Source: Rhodopirellula halodulae
Lineage (GTDB): Bacteria; Planctomycetota; Planctomycetia; Pirellulales; Pirellulaceae
DNA length: 64,000 nt
Direction of reading: 5' to 3'
NCBI RefSeq assembly: GCF_020966775.1
Contig: NZ_JAJKFV010000029.1
Span: forward strand, 1,811,372-1,875,371
Below, piece after piece: positions 27,257-36,240 of the stretch. Every line of letters starts with the position of its first letter. Position 1 is the first letter of the stretch. The position numbers and the translations under genes were made by a program. Below the pieces are notes generated by a model. It was not told the origin of the DNA and searched no databases. It saw nothing but the letters and a program-made list of their open reading frames with translations.

Positions 27257-29650
27257 ATGAACGACAACTTGGTTCCAAACGACCTGACCCACGACAGCCT
27301 GCCATCCGTCGTGCCGGTGACTGTCCCCGGCAATTCTTCTGTCGATCCATCCGCGGAAGTAACGGAAGCGGATGCGATTTCGCAACCCACCGTGTCCGAC
27401 AACGATGCGGACCGTGTGGCCAAACAAGAGCAATCTCAAGACGCTGCCTACTCGGCGTCTCGGTTGAGCGAGTTGTTGCTGGGTTTGGGGGAAGCCGCGA
27501 CGGGCCATCTGCCCGGTTCGATGGCTTCCGATGGCACATCGACGGATGGACAGTCCGCCTCGGCCGAGGACACTCGACCGTTCGAGAATCATTTGGCGAT
27601 GGTTCGTTTGGGCATGGCGACGTCCCTCTTCTACGCACTGCGAACCAAGCACGCTCCCACGGCGGCGCACAGTCTGCGAGTGGCGTTGGCTTGTTCGGCT
27701 TGGTGTGAGCGTTTGGGATTGGCCGAGGACGTCCGCGATCGAATCGAAGTCGCCGCGTTGCTGCACGATGTCGGGAAAATTGGTATTCCCGACCGCATTC
27801 TACGCAAGCCCAGCAAGCTGAGCGTGGAAGAACAACTGACCATGGACTCCTGTTCCGAGCTCGCATGCGAGATTCTGCGTGGCTGCACGGCGGATCAGAA
27901 TCTGCTGAACATCGTGAAATACTGCGGCGTTTGGTACGATTCGCGTCGACAAGAAGACCATGTTCGAGGCGACGCCTTGCCGTTGGGTGCTCGGATGATG
28001 TCGATCGCCGGCGCGTTCGATGCCATGACGACTGACCAGATCTATCGCCCGGCCCTTAGCCGCGAACGTGCGGTTCAGGAGCTTTTTCGTGGCAGCGGGA
28101 CTCAGTTTGATCCAGAACTCACACGCGATTTCGCAACGATGTTGGAGCATCGTCCAGAGTTGCTTCACAGCAGCGTTGTGAATCGCTGGTTGCAAAAGCT
28201 TCAATCGGATTCGCCTGACTTCGTGGGCAGTCTGAAGGATATGTCCGAATCGGGGATTTCAAATGCCGATTCAATGGGCTCGCCCGTTACGTGGCAAACC
28301 GAATCGGTTTCCATCCTGCCGTACTACGAGACTCTGGGAGCTCAAATTCGTGACGGCGTCGCGTTCACGGATTGCGAAGGCCAAGTCACCTATTGGAACG
28401 AGACGCTTTCACGCATGACCGGCGTCGCATCCGATGCGATGGTTGGTCGCCACTTCGATGTCGACTCACTGGGAATCGTGACCGATTCTGGTGATCAGCC
28501 AGAGACTTGTCCGTTGGAAGAGAGCTTGCGTTTGCAGACCTCCGTGAATCGAACGATGAAGGTCAACCATGGCGGCAACACGCGAGACGTTCTGTTCCAA
28601 GCAACCCCCGTGAATGATGGCTATGGTGGTGGCGCGGTTGTGGTGCTTCGAGACATGTCGGACCGCACCAAGCTGCAAAGCCAAATTCAAACTCTGCATA
28701 AAAAAGCCACCAGCGATCCACTGACCGGAATTGCCAACCGCGCCGAATTTGATTCTCGTTTGAGCAAGGCGACTTCGGACGCCAAGGGAAATGGCAACAC
28801 GTTTAGCTTGATCATTTGTGACATCGATCACTTCAAACAAGTCAACGACGTGCACGGGCACCCCGCCGGTGACGAAGCGTTAGTGCAGTTCGCCCGCGTG
28901 CTGGAAAAACACACTCGCGATGAGGATTTGGTCGCTCGCTACGGTGGCGAGGAGTTTGTGTTCCTAGCGATCAACAGCGACAACGCCACGGCGGCTCGTC
29001 GTGCCGAACAAATTCGTCGTGCGATCGAGGTCACGCCGCTGGACGGTTTGAAGGGGGAATCGGTCACGGTCAGCTTCGGTGTGACGGAATATCAATCCGG
29101 TGACGCCGCAGAAACCATCTTGGCTCGTGCCGACCGCGCCCTTTTGAAAGCCAAAGAGAACGGACGTAACCGGGTGGTTCAGCTTGGTTCCGGCATTCAA
29201 CAAGAAGAGGCCGAAGCGAGTTCCAGCAGCTGGTTCAGTTGGTTGACATCAGGCAAGCAAGATCACGGTTGCGAATTCCTGTTGGTCACTCCGGTGCCAA
29301 CTGATTTGGCGGTCGAAAAGCTGCGTGGTTTCATCTCGGATCACCGTGCGGAGATCATTCAGGTTTCTGGCAACGTTGTCTCGTTGCGGATTGTGGCTCA
29401 TTGTGGTGGCAAAGGACGACGCGCCAGCGATCACCGAATCACGTTGCATGTGATGATTCACCTCAACGAAGGTTTGGGCAAACGAAGCCGCACCGACCAT
29501 GCGATCACGCAGACCAATCTGCGAGTCTCCATCCAACCGGTGCGAAATCGCGACCGTCGCAACCGCGATTTAAATGGTTGTGTTCGAGAAGTCTTGGGCA
29601 GCCTCCGCAGTTACCTGATGGCAGAGATCGTTCAGAACAAAGAAGACTGA
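27257..29650 (+). CDS. HD-GYP-like/PAS/GGDEF signalling protein with extra C-terminal domain
   Basis: 797 residues. An Asp/Thr/Ser-rich N-terminus (1-105) precedes an HD-GYP-like domain (about 110-300) that keeps HD (H170-D171, LLHDVGKIGIPD) but has lost the HHE and GYP motifs: the matching stretch 222-236 reads YCGVWYDSRRQEDHV. A PAS-like sensor (about 355-470, VAFTDCEGQVTYWNETLSRMTG) follows. The GGDEF domain (about 485-640) has active GGEEF at 563-567 and an RxxD inhibitory site R554-D557, so it probably makes cyclic di-GMP with product inhibition. The last 150 residues form an unrecognised, basic alpha/beta domain. Phosphodiesterase activity is unlikely. Transcribed alone. Confidence 0.87.
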   Translation: MNDNLVPNDLTHDSLPSVVPVTVPGNSSVDPSAEVTEADAISQPTVSDNDADRVAKQEQSQDAAYSASRLSELLLGLGEAATGHLPGSMASDGTSTDGQSASAEDTRPFENHLAMVRLGMATSLFYALRTKHAPTAAHSLRVALACSAWCERLGLAEDVRDRIEVAALLHDVGKIGIPDRILRKPSKLSVEEQLTMDSCSELACEILRGCTADQNLLNIVKYCGVWYDSRRQEDHVRGDALPLGARMMSIAGAFDAMTTDQIYRPALSRERAVQELFRGSGTQFDPELTRDFATMLEHRPELLHSSVVNRWLQKLQSDSPDFVGSLKDMSESGISNADSMGSPVTWQTESVSILPYYETLGAQIRDGVAFTDCEGQVTYWNETLSRMTGVASDAMVGRHFDVDSLGIVTDSGDQPETCPLEESLRLQTSVNRTMKVNHGGNTRDVLFQATPVNDGYGGGAVVVLRDMSDRTKLQSQIQTLHKKATSDPLTGIANRAEFDSRLSKATSDAKGNGNTFSLIICDIDHFKQVNDVHGHPAGDEALVQFARVLEKHTRDEDLVARYGGEEFVFLAINSDNATAARRAEQIRRAIEVTPLDGLKGESVTVSFGVTEYQSGDAAETILARADRALLKAKENGRNRVVQLGSGIQQEEAEASSSSWFSWLTSGKQDHGCEFLLVTPVPTDLAVEKLRGFISDHRAEIIQVSGNVVSLRIVAHCGGKGRRASDHRITLHVMIHLNEGLGKRSRTDHAITQTNLRVSIQPVRNRDRRNRDLNGCVREVLGSLRSYLMAEIVQNKED

Positions 29651-30147
29651 TCGTCGCCACCGCCTTGCAGAATGATTCGCATCAGTTCATGCGTCTGTTG
29701 GCAAATGCCTGGTGAGTTGCTTTCGCGAGGTCCCGCCACGTTCAGGTTGTCCGGCTGAACTTCATTGAGCCAACGACGGATGCGTTTGGCTGCCGCGGGA
29801 ATTGATCTTAAATTGACGGCCAAGCAGGGGCGATCCTCGCGTCGACAGATGCGTTTGGTCAGTGCCGTGCCGCCACTGAGTTTGTTGCGATACAAGATCA
29901 ACGTGGCATCGGTGTCGACGACATTTTGCTCGGTTCGGTCGGGGTAATGCGACGACGCGTGCTCTTGCAATTCATATTGGTCGGGGATGCGTCCATCTTC
30001 CGCAATGCGTCCGGCCGGACACCATCCACCGTGTGGGATTCCAAGCTCCATCGCTGCGTCGAGGGCACCACGATCGACGCCGGTTTGCCCACCGGAAATG
30101 ATCCAGCGTGGAACGAAGGGGCGGGGTGTATCGGAAGGAGATGCCAT
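29632..30147 (-). CDS. molybdenum-cofactor-carrier-like (LOG/YpsA-fold) protein
   Basis: 171 residues. WIISGGQTGVDRGALDAAMELGI is the hallmark start of the putative molybdenum carrier family, and GGWCPAGRIAEDG, DATLILY and GTALTKRIC continue its Rossmann-like pattern. The family is thought to bind molybdenum cofactor, but that role is inferred from plant and algal relatives. ATG 30147 is preferred over the frame start at 30186. Its last 19 bases overlap the 3' end of the GGDEF gene on the other strand. Confidence 0.8.
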   Translation of the reverse strand: MASPSDTPRPFVPRWIISGGQTGVDRGALDAAMELGIPHGGWCPAGRIAEDGRIPDQYELQEHASSHYPDRTEQNVVDTDATLILYRNKLSGGTALTKRICRREDRPCLAVNLRSIPAAAKRIRRWLNEVQPDNLNVAGPRESNSPGICQQTHELMRIILQGGGDDQSSLF

Positions 30148-30222
30148 GTACGGATGATAGCAATCCGCGCACGGGTGAGAATCCACCGTGGTTTCGCGAA
30201 GGCAAGTTGCCCGATCGTGAAC

Positions 30223-30513
30223 TCAGGGTGGATCGTAGCCGCCGGGGTTCCATGGATGGCACCGGCCGATTCGTCTAATGGCTCGCCAAGTCCCACGAAA
30301 TGGGCCGTGTTTTTGAATTGCCTCAATGGCGTAAGCACTGCAGGTGGGGGTGAAGCGACAGCTAGGCCCCATCATCGGACTGATCACAACTTGATACCAT
30401 CGGATCGCCAGAACGAAACACGACACCACGAACCGCGAAAAAATGTTTCGTGGCGGGAGTTTGTCGTCGGAATGAGATTCCGGTGATTCGGATGATTCTG
30501 GCGTTGGCTGCAA
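30223..30513 (-). CDS. yidD: membrane protein insertion efficiency factor YidD
   Basis: 96 residues. The core [19 protein letters not shown], then [20 protein letters not shown] ending NPGGYDPP, is diagnostic of YidD, an amphipathic peripheral membrane protein that helps YidC insert membrane proteins. TTG 30513 gives an N-terminal extension of about 25 hydrophilic residues; no ATG precedes the conserved part. Unlike the usual rnpA-yidD-yidC cluster, it stands alone here. Confidence 0.92.
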   Translation of the reverse strand: MQPTPESSESPESHSDDKLPPRNIFSRFVVSCFVLAIRWYQVVISPMMGPSCRFTPTCSAYAIEAIQKHGPFRGTWRAIRRIGRCHPWNPGGYDPP

Positions 30514-30544
30514 ACGATTGGACTCTCTAGCACAGGCTGTTCGG

Positions 30545-31135
30545 ATGACAAACTCAATGGATCGGGATCAGGACGAACGGCCGCGTCGTGATCCTGTGGT
30601 GACGGCGACCCCGGATCAACGGTTGATCGACCCTTCCGTCTTCATTGCCCCCAACGCCACCGTGTTGGGTGAGGTTCATGTGGCGGAAGGAGTCAGCATT
30701 TGGTTCGGTGCCGTGATGCGAGGCGACACGGAGAAGATCGTCATCGGTCGTCACAGTAACATCCAAGACCAATGTGTGCTGCACTGCGACCCAGGAATGC
30801 CGTGCGTGATCGGGGAACGTGTGACCGTCGGCCACTCGGCTGTCGTTCATGGAGCGACCGTGGAGGATGATGCGCTGATCGGCATTGGGGCGATCGTGCT
30901 CAACGGAGCCACCATAGGCAAAGGGGCTATTGTGGCGGCCGGAGCCCTGGTCACCGAAGGCACCGTCATTCCCGATGGTATGTTGGCAATTGGTACACCC
31001 GCGAAAGCGGTGAAAGAAGTTTCCGACGCATTGCGTGAACGTACTCGCGAAGGCAACCAGCATTACGTCGAGTTGGGCCAACGGTATCGCGAGAGTTTTG
31101 CCGCTACAAACGATACTATCGGAAAGGCTGAATGA
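30545..31135 (+). CDS. gamma-class carbonic anhydrase-like hexapeptide protein
   Basis: 196 residues of left-handed beta-helix repeats ([60 protein letters not shown]). The three zinc-ligand His positions of the gamma-carbonic anhydrase group are present: VLHC, VGHS and VVHG. ATG 30545 is preferred to TTG 30518. It diverges from yidD with only 31 bases between them. The active role could be CO2 hydration or an acyltransferase-like function. Confidence 0.88.
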   Translation: MTNSMDRDQDERPRRDPVVTATPDQRLIDPSVFIAPNATVLGEVHVAEGVSIWFGAVMRGDTEKIVIGRHSNIQDQCVLHCDPGMPCVIGERVTVGHSAVVHGATVEDDALIGIGAIVLNGATIGKGAIVAAGALVTEGTVIPDGMLAIGTPAKAVKEVSDALRERTREGNQHYVELGQRYRESFAATNDTIGKAE

Positions 31136-31152
31136 GCCAAGTGCCTCGCGGG

Positions 31153-31183
31153 GGCAGAATTCAGAATGCCGCTGAATTCTGCC
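31153..31183. terminator. perfect 12-bp hairpin after the carbonic anhydrase gene
   Basis: GGCAGAATTCAG (31153-31164) pairs perfectly with CTGAATTCTGCC (31172-31183), loop AATGCCG. It starts 17 bases after the stop codon. No T-run follows, so it would be an atypical terminator or an RNA-stability element. Confidence 0.6.
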
Positions 31184-31255
31184 TGAATGGCACCAGGGAC
31201 ATCCTACGTTTGGGGGAACATTCCTTGTGTCCTCCAATTTTGACCCGTGTTCCAA

Positions 31256-32728
31256 ATGTCTGCAGCTCCGATTCCGTGGAAACACATTCGTAATGTCCTC
31301 GTTCTATTCGCACCTGTTTGGTGTGGAGCAGCCGTGGTGTTTGGCATCTTGGGCTTGGGGGTCGCTTTGTTTTCCAGCGACCGCTGGGCTGCACGCCAAC
31401 CCTTGGTGCTTCGTGACGAAGCAACCGGTGCGGTGGATCGCTTGGGACGTTTCTCCAGCCAAACCGATTTGAAGGCCGCTCAAGAAACGCTGCTGGAAAT
31501 GGCTCGCAATCCAGAAGTGGTAGCGGCCGCTCTTCGCGATGTCGGACCCGTCGGTGGTGGAACGGACGAAAACTATCCATCCACCACCTTGGTCGATACC
31601 GTCGCGAATAAACGTGTAAACGTGGTGGCTCCTCAAGGGAGCGAATTCGGCAACAGCGAATTGGTTTATTTGAAGGTCGAAGCGGAATCCCCTGAGCGTG
31701 CCTCCGACTTTTGTCGTGCCTTGCTGGGCAATCTCACCAGCCACCTGCGAACGGTTCGACGCATTCGAGCGGACAGCGTCATTGTTGAGTTGACCAATGC
31801 TCGCGATTTGACACGTCAGAAATTGGATTCCGTATTGGCCAAGATGAATGAGATCGAAGTTCGCTTCGGTTCTGACCTCAGTGAGCTGCGGAACCTCAAC
31901 GATGCCATTTCGGGCGACGGTGCGAACCGCCGGACCATGGAAGACAATGCCAAAGAATTGCAACTGGCCGAATTGGAGCTGGAACGTCTGAACGCTTTGC
32001 AGCAACTGCTGATCGCCGGTTCGCAAGACCCTAGACAGTTGTTGGTCAGTGGAGATGAATTGCTGTCCAGCCAACCTTCGTTGCAGCGGTTGAAGGACGG
32101 GTTGATCGATGCCCAAATCGAATCGAGTCGATTGGCCAGCGTTTACACCGAGCAACATCCCCGACGTCGTTCCGCAATCACCACCGAACGCGAAATCACT
32201 GCTCGGATGTTGGAAGAAGCCAAAGCGGCCGTTCGTGCTATGAAGCCAACCTTGAAGTTGGCCGAGGATCGTGTTCAACGATTGAAGAACAAACAAGATC
32301 AACTGCAGGAGAAACTGAGTCGATTGGCCGGTGTTCGCACGAGCTATTCAAAACTGGACAATGAAGTCGAAGCTTTGACGCAACAGTTGGCCGAAGCCGA
32401 AGCCGCGCTGGGTGAAGCACAAGCCAGTCGTTCGGCCGCTTTGTCGACCAACTTGCTCGCGGAATTGGGACCGCCACAGGTGGGCGATTCTCCCGAAGGC
32501 ATGTCCGGTTTCTCCGTGACCTTTGGTTCGTTGTTTGCCGGTTTGGTATTCGGGTTGGGAACGGTCTTCTTGATTGCTCCGGGACCTCAAGGCCCCAGCG
32601 CTGGACGACGTTGGAGTGATCGATTGACCGGTCGAAGAGCTACCGATCACATGCCGCCGGAAATTGCCGCTCAGGTCACGTCGACTCCGCCGGACGGCGT
32701 TGATCGACGACGACAAGCCGTTCGCTGA
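31256..32728 (+). CDS. Wzz/GumC-like polysaccharide chain-length protein
   Basis: 490 residues. One hydrophobic segment near the N-terminus (VLVLFAPVWCGAAVVFGILG) and another near the C-terminus (GSLFAGLVFGLGTVFLIA), with a long periplasmic coiled-coil region between (about 150-400: TRQKLDSVLAKMNEIE, LKLAEDRVQRLKNKQ). This is the Wzz/GumC plan without an attached tyrosine kinase. Such proteins set the length of exported polysaccharide. ATG 31256 gives the best signal-anchor position; TTG 31247 is an alternative. No exporter gene is adjacent. Confidence 0.75.
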   Translation: MSAAPIPWKHIRNVLVLFAPVWCGAAVVFGILGLGVALFSSDRWAARQPLVLRDEATGAVDRLGRFSSQTDLKAAQETLLEMARNPEVVAAALRDVGPVGGGTDENYPSTTLVDTVANKRVNVVAPQGSEFGNSELVYLKVEAESPERASDFCRALLGNLTSHLRTVRRIRADSVIVELTNARDLTRQKLDSVLAKMNEIEVRFGSDLSELRNLNDAISGDGANRRTMEDNAKELQLAELELERLNALQQLLIAGSQDPRQLLVSGDELLSSQPSLQRLKDGLIDAQIESSRLASVYTEQHPRRRSAITTEREITARMLEEAKAAVRAMKPTLKLAEDRVQRLKNKQDQLQEKLSRLAGVRTSYSKLDNEVEALTQQLAEAEAALGEAQASRSAALSTNLLAELGPPQVGDSPEGMSGFSVTFGSLFAGLVFGLGTVFLIAPGPQGPSAGRRWSDRLTGRRATDHMPPEIAAQVTSTPPDGVDRRRQAVR

Positions 32729-32770
32729 TCCGAACGAAGCTGGTGTTTAAAAAGCAACGTATGTAAGAGA

Positions 32771-32802
32771 AACACCTCGCCGGATGAATCCAGCGAGGTG
32801 TT
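32771..32802. terminator. bidirectional terminator hairpin
   Basis: AACACCTCGC (32771-32780) pairs with GCGAGGTGTT (32793-32802). On the plus strand TTATTTGTT follows, and on the minus strand TTTCTCTT follows, so it can end both the Wzz-like gene and the cysteine-rich genes. Confidence 0.75.
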
Positions 32803-32877
32803 ATTTGTTGGGCGAAAGCAGTGTCAATCAATTGAATTGAATGACAATCGTTTTCACCGTTCTTGCTGCTTCAGCAA

Positions 32878-33327
32878 TCAGGCACTGGTGGCGACTTGAT
32901 CGTCGCATTTGGTGCACTGGCATGATTCGCAACTGCAGTCTTCGCAGCTGACGGAATCGTCCGAGCAGCATTGGCAATCTGCATCGCATTCACCGCATGC
33001 ACATGCAGCCGCAACAGCAGCGGTCATCGCTTCAGCACCTTCGGCGTGAGCGGTCATTTTGCAGTTGCCTTTGCCGTCACAGCAACTCTTGGTGGATGCG
33101 GTGGCGGTGGTGTCGCAGCCTTCGCATTCACATTTGTCGCAAGCGCAGTCTTCGCAAGAAACATCGTCGTCGAGGCAGCATTGGCATCCAGCATCACATT
33201 GCCCGCATGGACATGCGGCGGGAGTCGCTGCCGCGGCGCCTTCGTTAGAAATCGCACTGCGAGTGGCAAACAATACGGCAACACCGACCAACAACATGGC
33301 GGCAACGGTCATGGAAGTACGTAACAT
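32878..33327 (-). CDS. secreted cysteine-rich (27 Cys) duplicated protein
   Basis: 149 residues with a signal peptide (MTVAAMLLVGVAVLFA). The mature part contains two 12-cysteine modules, Cys 39-71 and Cys 109-141, whose cysteines are all offset by exactly 70 residues: spacing CxCxxCxxxCxCC-x6-CxxCxCxxCxCxxC. Three further cysteines (82, 83, 89) lie in the linker. Every module is also rich in Asp and Glu. The pattern suggests metal binding (metallothionein-like) or a disulfide-rich envelope protein. ATG 33327 has AGGAG eight bases upstream; the in-frame region to 33513 lacks support. A second cysteine-rich gene lies directly upstream on the same strand. Confidence 0.8.
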   Translation of the reverse strand: MLRTSMTVAAMLLVGVAVLFATRSAISNEGAAAATPAACPCGQCDAGCQCCLDDDVSCEDCACDKCECEGCDTTATASTKSCCDGKGNCKMTAHAEGAEAMTAAVAAACACGECDADCQCCSDDSVSCEDCSCESCQCTKCDDQVATSA

Positions 33328-33392
33328 CTGTAGGCTCCTATTGAACCAAGTTGAAATTGAACATTCGAAAGAAATCGGGCTTCGAACGATTC

Positions 33393-33896
33393 TCAATTCA
33401 ACCAGCGGCACAGCATCGCGCATTGATCCTTGGCCGATGCGACCAAGGTAGCGGCGGGAGCAGGATGCCAGGTGTTGCGTCGGTCTGGCATCCGAGAGAA
33501 GGAGTCGACCCACATCCCGATGGGGATGGAGGCAACGAGCGTTTGGTCTTCTGAACTATCGACACGTGAACTCACCCAAGCGTCGGTCAGTTCCGACCGG
33601 ACTTCGCAATCACAATTCGATTGATAAACGCAATCGCAAGCGTCGTGAGGATTCGCGATTCCGGACGGTTGCGAATCCGTCGTCGATGTTTGACAACACG
33701 CGGGCGTCGAAGATTGGCAACAGCTCGAGGCGGTCACCGGTTGGTCAGCCGATGCAATGGTGCAACAACGAACCGAATCGGCGGAGGAAGCTGCACAGCA
33801 ACAAGGCGGCTGAAAGATCGGCCAACTGCAAATCGCGAACACCGCCAGCGAAACTGGTAATCGGAGGAGCGATCGTTTCAAAACGGTTGGGACCAT
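33393..33896 (-). CDS. secreted cysteine-rich protein, unrecognised
   Basis: 167 residues from ATG 33896. Hydrophobic N-terminus (LLRLPVSLAVFAICSWPIF) followed by CCC, several CC pairs and CDCVYQSNCDCE, giving about 16 cysteines. The second half (about 105-167) is less cysteine-rich. Located 65 bases upstream of the 27-Cys protein gene on the same strand, so probably co-transcribed. Not recognised; a metal- or redox-related envelope function is only a guess. Confidence 0.6.
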   Translation of the reverse strand: MVPTVLKRSLLRLPVSLAVFAICSWPIFQPPCCCAASSADSVRCCTIASADQPVTASSCCQSSTPACCQTSTTDSQPSGIANPHDACDCVYQSNCDCEVRSELTDAWVSSRVDSSEDQTLVASIPIGMWVDSFSRMPDRRNTWHPAPAATLVASAKDQCAMLCRWLN

Positions 33897-34088
33897 GCTT
33901 TCAATGTACGCACAAAACCCGCGTTAGGTCGAGGGAAATCTTGCCGCAATTCAATCTTTGACGGACGAACGCCGCGGAACCTGAGGCCGCGGCGACTCGT
34001 CGAGCTACTCGATAAATGTCCCTCCGTCGGGCCGTTCCGCCAAATCGAGCCGTTCCGTCAACTGGACGTTGATAGCAGCGAAACTGGG

Positions 34089-35603
34089 TTAAGAGCCCGA
34101 CGCTTGCGTCTTTGTTTCAGGCAAGCGGACGTTTCGCGAGACTCCTTCCGGCGTCAGGACGACAATCCGCCGAATGTCCTTGTTCGGTTTGATTTGTCGA
34201 ATTTCTTCGAACGTCAATTCGACTTTCTCGGGATGATCATCCGCCGGCGTTCCGTGCGAACCGTATTCGCGAAACGTTTCGATGGTATCTCGTGAGTGAA
34301 AACCAATCCAAGCAATTCCCGATGGCGATTGGATGCTGACTTTCTCCTCCGCCTCGTTCACTTCGACCTTTGGCCGTCCACTCGTCGAGTCCGGTGCATC
34401 CAAGGCAAACCATGGGCTCCAACGCAGGAAGGATGCGCTGACCGGTGCAAAGTAGGCTTCTTGTTGGTTTGAAAATGGACGAACCTTTTTGTTTTGATTG
34501 CTGGGGGGATCTTGAAACGTGAACACACGGTGAAAGTGATCGAAGCCACGTGTCATGATTCCCATGGGATCGGTGCAGTGCGGCAGGCCCATCGCATGTC
34601 CTGTTTCGTGCAGAGTCGCACCGATGGTCGTTGACGCGAGTGCCCAAACACGACTGCGGAACGCGCTGTCATCGTGGACCCGCGTGGCGTCGATTGGCGA
34701 ATCATCTTGAAAGACTTTCATGGCTGTTTGAATGTCGCTAGGCCAACTGAATACCGATGCACTGCCGAACAAGCCAAGGTTGGCTCCGCCCAAGGCTGTG
34801 TGTCCGAGCATTTTTCCGGTGCGTGGGTCTTTCCGCGTGTAGGCGGCAAGGACGACGTTCTTCGCCATTGGGTCCGGATGGGTTTCGTCAATCCATCGAC
34901 GGACGTTTGGCCACCAAGTTTGATTGTCGGCTTGAGCGTAATAGTCTTCTTTCGGGCGGTCGCCCTTCCATGTATGGACGATGATTTGTCCGTCAGCATC
35001 GGTTTCCAATCGAAACGTTCGCTGGCCGTAACCCAAGTCTCGCATGCGTTCGGCCGTGAAGGTTTGCATCAACAACGCGGCGGTGCGTAAGCGGGCTTCG
35101 TAGTCCTGTGTCACCGAATCATTCGGCGTGGCGAATTCGGTTTGACCCGAATCGTCGGTCATCCAAATCAAACGGACGTAGTGAGGGTTGGTTTGCGGTG
35201 TGTAGGTGATCTCCAGTTGACGAGTCGTCGCGGACGGATGTTCCAGCGTGATTAAGTTTTTGCCTTCCGACAGATGCACCAATGCTTTGAACTGAGACCC
35301 GCGAGTGATCACGGTGACCGGTTGAGCGTGCTCAGGCGATTGGGCGTTCGCGATCTTGAGCGTGTTGGCGTCTTCAGTCTCGGTGCCGTCTAGTTGTCCA
35401 CGCAGAAGAATCACCGGGTACCGAACTTCGGAACCCGCTTTGTGATTGTTGACAACAATGCCGGGTTTCGAATCCGTCGCCAGCGTGGTGTCGAAGTGGA
35501 GAAGGGTGCCGAGAGCAATGAACGCGATTGCCGATTTCCACGCAAAGAATCGGCTTGTGGAAAATGGTGACTGAAAAAATGGTGACATAGAACGAGAGGG
35601 CAT
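34089..35603 (-). CDS. secreted zinc metalloprotease (metzincin-like)
   Basis: 504 residues with an N-terminal hydrophobic segment (WKSAIAFIALGTLLHF). The zinc motif HETGHAMGLPH (332-342) follows HExxHxxGxxH, and MGIMTRG (347-353) can supply the methionine turn, so the metzincin fold is likely. The N-terminal 140 residues form a beta-rich domain (VILLRGQLDG, VTVITRGSQFKALVHLSEGKN) and the C-terminal 120 residues another. The closest family I can recall is the fungal-type Metallopep group (PF12044), recognised by feel only. ATG 35603 is preferred; the frame extends to 35702. Monocistronic. Confidence 0.78.
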   Translation of the reverse strand: MPSRSMSPFFQSPFSTSRFFAWKSAIAFIALGTLLHFDTTLATDSKPGIVVNNHKAGSEVRYPVILLRGQLDGTETEDANTLKIANAQSPEHAQPVTVITRGSQFKALVHLSEGKNLITLEHPSATTRQLEITYTPQTNPHYVRLIWMTDDSGQTEFATPNDSVTQDYEARLRTAALLMQTFTAERMRDLGYGQRTFRLETDADGQIIVHTWKGDRPKEDYYAQADNQTWWPNVRRWIDETHPDPMAKNVVLAAYTRKDPRTGKMLGHTALGGANLGLFGSASVFSWPSDIQTAMKVFQDDSPIDATRVHDDSAFRSRVWALASTTIGATLHETGHAMGLPHCTDPMGIMTRGFDHFHRVFTFQDPPSNQNKKVRPFSNQQEAYFAPVSASFLRWSPWFALDAPDSTSGRPKVEVNEAEEKVSIQSPSGIAWIGFHSRDTIETFREYGSHGTPADDHPEKVELTFEEIRQIKPNKDIRRIVVLTPEGVSRNVRLPETKTQASGS

Positions 35604-36240
35604 GGCGGGTTCGCGAATCCGGGTCAGCGATGTGTGTTGGCGGGAGGTGCTGTGAGAGCGAGAATGGCTCGCCAGCGAAACCGATTTTGTTCGGCGAGCC
35701 AAGCAAATACCAGCGACTGATTCGCTTTGCCTGCAAATTGCTCGCTAGCCCCGGATGTGGCTCCCCTATTCGCCGCGAAGGTCAAAATGCTGGCGTGACA
35801 GCATCCACGTTTTCGGTTGGATTGCGATTTCCGGTGCGCCCACCCGCGGCTGAACGTTGGCCGCTGGAACGCGGTTTTGAATGCTTGTCAGCCGACTCGT
35901 TTTCTTTCAATAGTCTTTGGCATAGAATCCTGGAACCATGCAGCAATGTCTTAGTCGGTGCGTGAGTCTCGAATCTGAAATTTGGTTCGGCCAATGAATT
36001 TGGACGATTGCTGGACGATGAACTCGACGTTCACACCAGTAGTCCATCGACTCGCAAAATGGTCGCTGGCTCGTTCGCGAAAACCATTGACTTCGACGCG
36101 TTGATGACGGTGACGTGGAGCCTCAGCCCAGCTGAATTGGGTTGGGCGGCTTGGTTGTGCAACCGTTGACTCACGTCTCGACAGAACATTCCTGTCATTG
36201 CTTCCGATTCCCCACTCTCCTACTGCCAAAGACGACTCCC
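35604..36240. other. 637-base intergenic region
   Basis: Between the divergent metalloprotease and alcohol dehydrogenase genes. No frame has family similarity or a supported start. A small inverted repeat ATGCTG-GCGTGA-CAGCAT sits at 35787-35804, flanked by AAAA and TTTT. No tRNA or repeat was seen. Confidence 0.5.

Noticed and set aside
27021-27866. 281-residue minus-strand frame near the GGDEF gene start
   Set aside because: Arg/Pro/Ser-rich with no domain; covers the coding start of a clear signalling protein.
31304-32302. 332-residue minus-strand frame
   Set aside because: Antisense to the Wzz-like gene, whose coiled coil and membrane segments make better protein sense.
35787-35804. Small inverted repeat with A/T flanks as a terminator
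   Set aside because: Six-base stem in the middle of a divergent gap, not near the end of a gene; kept only as a note in the intergenic entry.
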